NCBI GenBank assembly: GCA_016927755.1
Contig: JAFGLZ010000111.1
Coordinates: forward strand, 1 to 64,000
Origin: Phycisphaerae bacterium
Lineage (GTDB): Bacteria > Planctomycetota > Phycisphaerae > UBA1845 > JAFGLZ01
DNA: 64,000 nucleotides
Direction of reading: 5' to 3'
Each line of letters opens with the position of its first letter. The stretch's first letter is position 1. The notes under the pieces were generated by a model that searched no databases, had not been told where the DNA came from, and saw only the letters and a program-made list of their open reading frames with translations. Position numbers and translations under genes: made by a program. Positions 33,107 to 40,297 of this stretch are shown piece by piece.

Positions 33107-34181
33107 TCGCGTGCTGGCAGCCGTCGGAAGGATGATTGTCCGGCTGTACGCCCTGGCTTTGATCCTGGTCGTGGCGTGCACGACGCTGCTGGCGGTGGCG
33201 TACCTGGTCGGGTCCCTGCTGGAGCCGGCGCCCGTGCCGAAGCGGTTCCTGGAATGGGAGGGTCGCGTCACGGTGGAGGACCTTCGCAAGGGCGAACCCG
33301 CGGAGGAGGAGGGTTCGCTACGGCGTACACCGATCGGCCACTACCACGCGCTGGGGCGTTGGATTCAGCCGAGTCCACATGACGGCTGCACGACGGGCGG
33401 ATGCCACAGCCCGCTGCCCCACGCGCGCCACGTGGCGACGCGGGCCTTTGCGAATTTCCATGCGGTGTTCCTGACTTGTCAGATGTGCCATCGACAGTAC
33501 AAGGACTCGGTCAGGCCCGTGGCGGCGACATGGGTGAGCACGTCGGCCGGCGAGCCGCAGGAGCCCCCGCCCATTCTGAAGCTGACGACGGCGCTTGAGA
33601 CGGAAGTCGATCGGATCGAGACGGATCCGGGCGGCGTCCACGGGGTGATCGTTGATCTGCTGAGGGCATCGCTCAAGTCCAGTGGCGGCGATCCCTTGTT
33701 GAGCTACCTCCTGGCGCAGATCGAGACGTCGGAGCCCGGCAGCCCGGTTTGGCGCCAGGCGGTCCGGCAGCTTACCGAGGAGTTGCCGCAGCACATGCGG
33801 GGCGAATACGGCGCGAGGCTCGCGCCGTCGGACGTCGCGAAGGACTACCTGGAGATCGACGAGCAGCTCGAGGAGCAGGCCCGAGAGTATCTCGCGATGC
33901 CGCAGGGCAGCACCGGCCGCAAGTCGCTTTCCGAGCGGATCCACGCCGGCCAACTGCCGAAGCCGAGATTGTGCATGGCGTGCCACATCGAGGAGCCGCC
34001 GATGCTCGACTTCCAGGCGCTGGGTTACTCGCCGACGCGCGTGACGGTTCTGCGGACGACGCCTCTGGTCAGACAGATGCTCCGCATTCAGCAGGGCCAG
34101 CCGTTCCGTCTGCCACGCGTCTTGGGACGTGCGCCGACGACGACACAGGGCGCGGCGCCGGAGGGCAGGAATGTCCCGTAG
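33099..34181 (+). CDS. membrane-anchored trihaem c-type cytochrome
   Basis: The 360-aa product has an N-terminal helix (about 14-40: RLYALALILVVACTTLLAVAY) without a clear cleavage site, so it is probably anchored with its bulk in the periplasm. Three haem motifs are visible: CX4CH (CTTGGCH, ~97), CQMCH (~127) and CMACH (~300). The long central segment (about 150-290) is haem-free and helical. The gene overlaps the preceding c/b fusion gene by 8 nt and the following NHL gene by 11 nt, so it is probably a subunit of the same quinol-oxidising membrane complex, connecting to the periplasmic wires. No family name was recognised. Confidence 0.82.
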   Translation: MLNRVLAAVGRMIVRLYALALILVVACTTLLAVAYLVGSLLEPAPVPKRFLEWEGRVTVEDLRKGEPAEEEGSLRRTPIGHYHALGRWIQPSPHDGCTTGGCHSPLPHARHVATRAFANFHAVFLTCQMCHRQYKDSVRPVAATWVSTSAGEPQEPPPILKLTTALETEVDRIETDPGGVHGVIVDLLRASLKSSGGDPLLSYLLAQIETSEPGSPVWRQAVRQLTEELPQHMRGEYGARLAPSDVAKDYLEIDEQLEEQAREYLAMPQGSTGRKSLSERIHAGQLPKPRLCMACHIEEPPMLDFQALGYSPTRVTVLRTTPLVRQMLRIQQGQPFRLPRVLGRAPTTTQGAAPEGRNVP

Positions 34182-35169
34182 GGCCTCGCTGGTCATCGTA
34201 TGGCTGATGGCGTGCGGGGGGGCCGCGCGCTGCGAGATCGTGATTCCGGAGGGCAAGCGGCTTCCGTGCAGCGTGGTTGCGCGAATCTCGGCGACCGGCG
34301 ACAAGGCGATGCACTTGCCCACGGACGTGGCCGTCGACGGGCGGGGGCGGGTCTTCGTCGCCGACGGCGCGGCGGATCGGGTGGTGCGTTTCTCTCCCGA
34401 GGGACGGTTCGAATCGGAGATCACGGAGGTCGGGGGCGAGGCGCTTTGCCGCCCCGTCGGTCTGACGATCGGGCAGGGCGATGAGCTGTGGATCGCCGAC
34501 ACGGGGAATCATCGCCTCGTCGTCGTCGCGCCGGACGGCAAGCCGGTTCGGAGCTTGAAGCTGCCGAAGTCGAGCTCGGACCGCGCGACCGATCCGACGG
34601 ACGTGGGGTTATCTCCGGGGGACAAGCGTCTGTACGTGGTCGATAACGACAATCATCGCGTCCTGGCGTGCGACCCCGCCGAGGAGGTGTGGACGGCGCT
34701 TGGTCGGGAGGGGCGATCACTCGGCCAGTTCGAGTGGCCCTTCATGATCTGCGCGGGTCCGAACGGCTACGTGTGCGTGACCGAGGCTCTGGGCGCCCGA
34801 GTTCAGCGGATCAGCCCGACGGATCGGTGGGCGGGGCAGGTCGGGCGTTGGGGCGTGGAGGTCGGACAGCTCTTTCGGCCGAAGGGCGTGGCGATGGACG
34901 CCGACAGCCGCCTGTTCGTCAGCGATTCGACGCTGGGCGTGGTTCAGGTGTTCGCGACTGATGCTCGGCTGGTTGGCGTGCTGACGGACGGGCAGGGGGC
35001 GCCCGTTCGGTTCGTTCACCCGATGGGGATGTGCTTCGACAAGGCGGGCAGGTTGTACGTCGTCGAGCTGGAGGCTAATCGGGTTGCCGTCGTTTCGCTT
35101 GGGGGAGGGGCGTCGCCCTCCGGCGGCGCCGGTGGCGCCGGCCAGGGCGGGAAGGGGGCGGCGCGTTGA
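34171..35169 (+). CDS. NHL-repeat beta-propeller exported protein
   Basis: The 332-aa product starts at ATG 34171, overlapping the preceding stop by 11 nt (GGCAGGA upstream). A short signal (ASLVIVWLMACGG) contains a possible lipobox at LMAC (Cys15). Blades include LPTDVAVDGRGRVFVADGAADRVVRFS, RPVGLTIGQGDELWIADTGNHRLVVV, PTDVGLSPGDKRLYVVDNDNHRVLA and FRPKGVAMDADSRLFVSDSTLGVVQVF, a typical six-bladed NHL fold. The C-terminus ends in a Gly/Ala-rich tail. This third NHL gene sits between the trihaem and the 20-haem cytochrome genes and overlaps both, repeating the NHL-cytochrome pairing. Confidence 0.88.
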   Translation: MSRRASLVIVWLMACGGAARCEIVIPEGKRLPCSVVARISATGDKAMHLPTDVAVDGRGRVFVADGAADRVVRFSPEGRFESEITEVGGEALCRPVGLTIGQGDELWIADTGNHRLVVVAPDGKPVRSLKLPKSSSDRATDPTDVGLSPGDKRLYVVDNDNHRVLACDPAEEVWTALGREGRSLGQFEWPFMICAGPNGYVCVTEALGARVQRISPTDRWAGQVGRWGVEVGQLFRPKGVAMDADSRLFVSDSTLGVVQVFATDARLVGVLTDGQGAPVRFVHPMGMCFDKAGRLYVVELEANRVAVVSLGGGASPSGGAGGAGQGGKGAAR

Positions 35170-37460
35170 TCCGGTCCGCGCCGCCAGATCGACGTGGGCT
35201 GGCACTGGCGATCAGCCTGCTCGCGCTCGTGCCGGCGCGCCGCGGGATGGCGCAGCTCGAGCCCGACAGCCGGCGTGCCTGCGCGATCTGCCATCTCGAG
35301 TGGGTCGACTCATTCCAACGGACTGGGGTTTCGCTGCTGATCGAGCGGCCGACGAAGCCGGTGGCGCCGAGCTCGTCGATGTGCTTGAGTTGTCATGACG
35401 GCTCGGTCGTGGACTCGCGCCGGCGCGTGTGGCTGGATCACAGTCACAAGACCGACGTCAAGCCGCCGCCGGGGATGAACGTGCCGGCGATCCTTCCGCT
35501 GGAGGACGGGAAGATCACGTGCCGGACGTGTCATACGGCGCACGCGGGGAAGGGATCGGACCACCTGGACGCGGCGTTCTTTCTTCGCATCCCTGACGAC
35601 GCGAGCCAGCTCTGCGTGGCCTGCCACGGGGACAAGATGCGCGGGCCGGCGCTGGGCTCGCATCCGATCGGGGGCATGCCGTGGCCGGTGCCGGACGAGC
35701 TGATCAAGGCGGGGGCGAAGGCGGTTCCGGGACAGCGGCAGATCTACTGTCAGGTGTGTCATCTGGCGCACGGGTCGAGTCAGGACAAGCTGCTCGTGAT
35801 GGGCGTGGGCGACAACCAGCTTTGTTTGACGTGCCACAAGAAGCTCCGTCCGCGGATGTGGCGGCCCGCGCGGGAAGGGGTTCATCCCGATCGGCCGGTC
35901 GTGAAGGAGGCGGAGCAGCTTGCGGCGATCAGGTCGATGGGCACGCGGCTGGGAACGGAGCGCCGGCTGATCTGTCTGTCGTGTCACAAGCTGCATGACG
36001 GCAAGAGTGGGCGGTTCATGCTGGCCAGGCCGTTGGAGGGGTCGGGGTTCTGTATTCAGTGTCACTCGGGGATGGCGAAGCTGCTAAGCACGGATCATGA
36101 TCTCCGCAAGTCCGCGCCGGGGTCGATGAATCGACTCGGCATGACGCCGGAGAAGTCGGGTCCTTGCGGGTCGTGCCATCTGTTTCACAACCTGGCGATC
36201 CGGCCGCGGCCTAGCGAGCGGGACCCGGAGGGGGTGTGCGCGAGTTGTCATCGTCCGGACGGGGCGGCGAGCAAGCGGGCGGAGACGACGTATACGCATC
36301 CGGTCAACGTCGCGGCGCCGGCGATGCCGGAAGGCCACGGCTTGCCGCTTCGGCCGGGGTCGGGGGGGGGCGGGAAGGACGATCGCATCGTGTGCCTGAC
36401 CTGCCACAATCCGCACGACGGGAGCCATCCGGGGTTCGTGCGCGGCACGCAGGATTCGCTTTGCGCGAGTTGTCACGCGGATCTGTCGCGGTCGCTTTCG
36501 GGTGGGCCTCATCATGCGACGGCGGGGGCGAAGGCGGGGCGGAAGGCTTGGCCGACGACGGTTCCGTCGGACGGGCGGTGCGCGGGGTGCCATTTGATGC
36601 ACGGCTCCGATCCGGCGCGGAAGCTGTGGACGTTCGTTCCGGCGAAGGCGGAGTCGTATTCGGACGGGCTTTGCCTGGGGTGTCATGGGGAGGTTGGCTG
36701 GCCGTCGGAGGCGAGCGGGGAGCTGAAGGAGGTGATGCATCCGCGTTCGGTGTTGGAGGGTCCGCGGATGCCGCACGCGCGGTTCGCCTCGGTGGTGGAT
36801 CCGGAGACCAAGGAGATGATCTGCCGGACGTGCCACAACCCGCACGCGGGGGGTGGGCATCGGCATCTGCTTCGGGTCGAAGCGGGGGCGCGGGCGTCGT
36901 CGCTGTGCGTGGGGTGTCACGAGGCGGCGGGGGGGATCGAGTGGAGTCTGCACAGCGAGCGGGCGCTGAGGGCGTCGGGGGTGAAGGGTGGGGATCCGGC
37001 GGCGTGTGGGCCGTGTCATGCGGTGCATGCGGTTCAGGGGAGCATGAAGGAGATGCTCTGGGCGTGTCCGCTGGGGCAGGAGGGGGGATCGATTTCGGCG
37101 CGGCGATGCCTGGGCTGTCACAAGGCGGGTGGTGTCGCCAAGGCGCCGCACGTGGTGAAGCATCCTGAGGCGCCGATGCGGGCGGTGAACTGGGCGAGTT
37201 TCTATGCGGGCAGGGCGGAGCTGGAGGGTCTGCCGCCGGGGGAGATTACGTGCATTACGTGTCATCTGCCGCACGGCAAGCGGGGGGGCGGCGCTCGAGC
37301 GGCGACGTCGGCGCCGGGGTTGCTGGCGGCGACGAAGCCGATGCTTCGGCCGCGGATCGCGGAGGTGCTCTGTTCGAGCTGTCATGGGTTCGATGCGGCT
37401 CGGCTGCATTTGTATTATCACTTTCCGGAGAAGCGCGGGGGGGTGGGGGGTGGTCGGTGA
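35166..37460 (+). CDS. icosahaem (20-haem) c-type cytochrome
   Basis: The 764-aa exported product has a TTG start at 35166 overlapping the previous stop (TTGA), then a signal peptide (LALAISLLALVPARRGMAQ). Twenty CXXCH motifs are counted: CAICH, CLSCH, CRTCH, CVACH, CQVCH, CLTCH, CLSCH, CIQCH, CGSCH, CASCH, CLTCH, CASCH, CAGCH, CLGCH, CRTCH, CVGCH, CGPCH, CLGCH, CITCH, CSSCH. Many occur in doubled-CXXCH pairs with intervening CH-x-x-H, suggesting repeat duplication of a 2-4-haem unit. It ends the long operon. High haem density over a long chain suggests a conducting periplasmic or extracellular wire. The third position becomes extremely G-rich toward the end. Confidence 0.9.
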   Translation: MIRSAPPDRRGLALAISLLALVPARRGMAQLEPDSRRACAICHLEWVDSFQRTGVSLLIERPTKPVAPSSSMCLSCHDGSVVDSRRRVWLDHSHKTDVKPPPGMNVPAILPLEDGKITCRTCHTAHAGKGSDHLDAAFFLRIPDDASQLCVACHGDKMRGPALGSHPIGGMPWPVPDELIKAGAKAVPGQRQIYCQVCHLAHGSSQDKLLVMGVGDNQLCLTCHKKLRPRMWRPAREGVHPDRPVVKEAEQLAAIRSMGTRLGTERRLICLSCHKLHDGKSGRFMLARPLEGSGFCIQCHSGMAKLLSTDHDLRKSAPGSMNRLGMTPEKSGPCGSCHLFHNLAIRPRPSERDPEGVCASCHRPDGAASKRAETTYTHPVNVAAPAMPEGHGLPLRPGSGGGGKDDRIVCLTCHNPHDGSHPGFVRGTQDSLCASCHADLSRSLSGGPHHATAGAKAGRKAWPTTVPSDGRCAGCHLMHGSDPARKLWTFVPAKAESYSDGLCLGCHGEVGWPSEASGELKEVMHPRSVLEGPRMPHARFASVVDPETKEMICRTCHNPHAGGGHRHLLRVEAGARASSLCVGCHEAAGGIEWSLHSERALRASGVKGGDPAACGPCHAVHAVQGSMKEMLWACPLGQEGGSISARRCLGCHKAGGVAKAPHVVKHPEAPMRAVNWASFYAGRAELEGLPPGEITCITCHLPHGKRGGGARAATSAPGLLAATKPMLRPRIAEVLCSSCHGFDAARLHLYYHFPEKRGGVGGGR

Positions 37461-37701
37461 CTCGTTCTAGGGGCGTACGCCATGAGGTGGCGCGGCTGGT
37501 GGCGCCGGGCGCCCCAATACCTGCCACAGCCAGGATGACGATAGTCGGGATGGGGTACTCATAGTCACGATCGACTTGTTCATCACATAGACCATCGGGA
37601 ACGACAAGCTTGGTCCATCATCGAACCTAACCCCAGGGCGAGTGGCAACCGTTAGGCCGTCCCACTCCGGGCATGATCTCGGGGCAACTGGTAGCCAGCC
37701 A

Positions 37702-38679
37702 TCAGTCCTTACCTAGGTCGGTGATGGCTCTGTCGATCTCCTTTGCCAATTCATCGATCCCGGCCTCAGTCGATATGGCAAGCTTGTCCGCGAGATTGGG
37801 TGCTACCTTAGATATGAATGCCAGGTCGACTAGATGCCAGATAGGAAGAATCAGCTTCCTTCGTTCGTCAATCTCGCGGGCCGTTAGCCCATCAAGCTCT
37901 CGCTGGGGCCACTCCTTCTCGAAGAACTTCGGACTGAGTATGACAATTCCGTACGAGCACAGCGCTAGACCTCGCTCGATCTCTCTGCGCAGACTATCGC
38001 CGAGCCGCAACACAAAATCGTCTAGCCACACCTGGTATCCACGATTCCTCAGTTCGTCGGCAAGTGGCCGCGCAATCGATGCCTTGTCTTCACTAGCGTG
38101 GCATATGAAGATCGTCTCACCACGGCGTGGTCGCCCCCCGTCGTGCTGAAGGCGCTCGTCCTCGGCAGCCATTGCACGGCACTTCCGATCAACTTCGGCA
38201 ACAAGTTTGCGGTGACTGTCGTAGAGACTCAGCAAGGCGCTCGCAACTGATTCTCCGACCGCGACGGATGGGTTGCGCAGGATGTATCCTCGGGGACGTA
38301 CCCAGCACTCCATCTCCGAGAACAACGCTGAGCATAATCCTGGGGCCTCCTTAATCAAGTCGTTAGCGCTCCAAGACCACCGCCATGCATTGAGTTTGAC
38401 CAAGATTGTTGCAGTTCCCTCCCATTCGGATCGCCGTCGGCGAAGTGCACACTTCACCACAAACCCGCGGTGGCTTCGCTGGAGGAGGAAGGTATCGACC
38501 AGATGCGGAACCTCTCGCAGCTCCTCTTTCCGGAAGCTGTCCAACTGTCTCACCTTGACATCGACAGTGCATCCGTTAGTAGACGAGCCGAATCCGACGA
38601 CCTCGCCATCTAGCAGAACCTCCAAACGGTCTCCAAACCAAGCACGTCGGGGTCCGGTTGTCTTACTGACTATGATCAT
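37702..38679 (-). CDS. TIR-domain protein with an unrecognised N-terminal domain
   Basis: Of 325 residues, about 187-323 form a TIR domain: TIFICHASEDKASIARPLADELRNRG, VWLDDFVLRLGDSLRREIERGL, YGIVILSPKFFEKEWPQREL. The conserved glutamate expected for NAD-cleaving TIRs is E261. Residues 1-186 show no motif I recognise and may sense a trigger. Bacterial TIR proteins act in anti-phage defence by NAD+ depletion or signalling-nucleotide synthesis, or in host interaction. The gene is in a markedly lower-GC patch than the cytochrome operon, with no strong Shine-Dalgarno before ATG 38679 and no recognisable partner (no SIR2, Argonaute, SAVED or Thoeris gene). Transfer is likely. Function as defence is inferred. 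Confidence 0.85.
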   Translation of the reverse strand: MIIVSKTTGPRRAWFGDRLEVLLDGEVVGFGSSTNGCTVDVKVRQLDSFRKEELREVPHLVDTFLLQRSHRGFVVKCALRRRRSEWEGTATILVKLNAWRWSWSANDLIKEAPGLCSALFSEMECWVRPRGYILRNPSVAVGESVASALLSLYDSHRKLVAEVDRKCRAMAAEDERLQHDGGRPRRGETIFICHASEDKASIARPLADELRNRGYQVWLDDFVLRLGDSLRREIERGLALCSYGIVILSPKFFEKEWPQRELDGLTAREIDERRKLILPIWHLVDLAFISKVAPNLADKLAISTEAGIDELAKEIDRAITDLGKD

Positions 38680-39242
38680 GGCAGTTCATGTTGCTGGTTT
38701 GCCGACGCCCAACGATAGTTATGTATCTTCTTGATAAGGCTCTTGGGCGGCCAGGTCGCGGCATGACACCGTGCCCCTGAATCGACCTCAAGTCGCCTAA
38801 CCGGAGTATGTTGCAGCCCTGGCAGGGGTCGCGATAGCGAAGATGTGGCTTCTGCATAACACTCCTTGTCTTTTCCTCTACAGGTCGTCGGCAGGACTCT
38901 TAACGCCCTTGCTGCCCCTGCCGCCGCGATTGAGGACATGGGTGCAGATGATCGTGGTCTTGAGTCCCTAGGGTCGAAGAGCTCCTGGAGCCGCCGCATG
39001 TGCTCGGAAAGAAGCTGCGTTCCCTTCAGGCACCTGACGCAACAGCAATCGTACTGGAGACGTCAGACACTGTCCATATCAAGTCTCGGGCACGCCCCTG
39101 AGCTCACCAGCCAGGGGGAAACTCGGCGTCAAGGCTCGGCCTGATGCTTGTCGGATGCATGCAGCATACACGCCAAAGTACAGATGGCTTCCGGAGGGCG
39201 GCCGCGATTACTGCCCGCCGCCCGCCGTCGCCGGGCAACTGG
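38680..39242. other. gene-poor 563-bp stretch in the low-GC patch
   Basis: No convincing gene was found. On the minus strand GTTAGGC (38801-38795) and GTTGGGC (38713-38707) resemble integron attC R' cores (GTTRRRY), the second lying 28 nt before the TIR start codon, and GCCCAA/TTGGGC form an imperfect inverted repeat between them. No complete attC or integrase was seen. Confidence 0.35.
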
Positions 39243-39584
39243 CTATGTCATCTTTGAGACGTGCTTCAAGGCGAAGAATATGACGATCGCAGGTAGCAGC
39301 AGTGACCAGATGCTCCAGGCCCCCATGGCAAGCAGGACGGCCTGATTGAAGACCACAAGAGCTGCGTAGGTGTAGGCAGCCCATTTCTTCATCATCCACA
39401 AGCCGACCATACAGACCAAACCGACCACGGCCGCCAGGCCCAGATACGACGGATACCAAGATCCGATCTGTCGCGCTATCGGCAAGAAGGCCGTCACAAT
39501 AGCGGCCAGTGCCCCGATGATCCCGAGTACGGATATCACCGTGATCGACGCCGGCCTCTCTGATCTTCCCACTGTTTCGCTCAT
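39243..39584 (-). CDS. small four-helix membrane protein
   Basis: The 113-aa product has four predicted membrane helices (ASITVISVLGIIGALAAIVTAF, YLGLAAVVGLVCMVGLWMM, WAAYTYAALVVFNQAVLLAM, SIWSLLLPAIVIFFALK) separated by short loops and a KKW segment after helix two. The pattern is common in uncharacterised integral membrane proteins and I cannot name a family. The Shine-Dalgarno before ATG 39584 is weak. It lies with the TIR and zinc-ribbon genes, all on the minus strand. Confidence 0.7.
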   Translation of the reverse strand: MSETVGRSERPASITVISVLGIIGALAAIVTAFLPIARQIGSWYPSYLGLAAVVGLVCMVGLWMMKKWAAYTYAALVVFNQAVLLAMGAWSIWSLLLPAIVIFFALKHVSKMT

Positions 39585-39681
39585 GGTTCTTGTCTACCTT
39601 CGTGTTAGCCAACGAGCCAATGAACCGGTGGCGGCGGGCCGCCGGCGGAACGACCGCACGGTCGAGTTGCGTGTGGGGGGT

Positions 39682-39987
39682 TCATTGTTGTGCCTTGAAT
39701 TCATGATGCACCCCGTTCAGCCACACGTGCGCAAGACCGGGGTCCATTCGCACCGTCAGATCCGGTACGTGCATCACCGTGTTGATCTCCCATTCAGGCC
39801 CGGGAGCGCCAAGGAAGTCGACGGTGGCCATCTGACCGTCTTGAACTTGGATGTGCGTCTTCGTCCCGCACGAGGGACACGTGAAATGGATCCAGCACAG
39901 ATCAGGCCACGAGACGTCCGACGCATCGAGGATCGCTTGTGCGGAGAACTCACGGCCGCATGCCGGGCACGGTAAGCTCGCCTTCAT
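39682..39987 (-). CDS. small zinc-ribbon protein
   Basis: The 101-aa product contains two CxxC knuckles, CPACGREF (about residue 7) and CPSCGTKTHIQV (about 37), typical of a zinc ribbon, followed by an acidic/hydrophobic C-terminal half with no recognised fold. GGAGAG 5-6 nt upstream supports ATG 39987 over an earlier in-frame start. Cytoplasmic location is likely. Function unknown; nucleic-acid or protein binding is only a general possibility. Confidence 0.75.
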   Translation of the reverse strand: MKASLPCPACGREFSAQAILDASDVSWPDLCWIHFTCPSCGTKTHIQVQDGQMATVDFLGAPGPEWEINTVMHVPDLTVRMDPGLAHVWLNGVHHEFKAQQ

Positions 39988-40132
39988 GCACTCTCCAGTT
40001 ATTCCCAACGTGACGGTTTAGCCGTGACGGCCAGCCTACAGCAGCCGCTAGATACTGTCTATCTCAATTCTCGGCCAAGCTATGTGGGTCGGCAGTGGCG
40101 TCCACGGTCGGTGGGTTTCGCGCGGCGGTAGT

Positions 40133-40263
40133 GTGGGCTTCCAGCCCACCTACAGAGCAGGCAAGGATGCCTGCGTTGCACGGGGGGGGGTTGCTGGAGG
40201 CGTGGGGGGTGGGGACGTGGGTGCTTGGTTGAATTCGCGTTCCCCACGGCTGAAGCCATGGGG
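40133..40263. repeat. cluster of short palindromic repeats
   Basis: Three hairpins lie in a row: GTGGGCT/AGCCCAC with a 3-nt loop (40133-40149), GCAGGCA/TGCCTGC with loop AGGA (40157-40174), and CCCCACGGCT/AGCCATGGGG with one mismatch (40242-40263). The middle element recurs exactly at 45293-45310. This looks like a dispersed REP-type repeat. No gene was seen in 39988-40297. Confidence 0.6.
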
Positions 40264-40297
40264 CACCCAGCACCCGGTCCAGTCGGGCTGATGGTTG

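Noticed and set aside
37640-39990. Complete integron cassette array
   Set aside because: Only isolated core hexamers/heptamers were found, at spacing outside known attC lengths, and there is no integrase.
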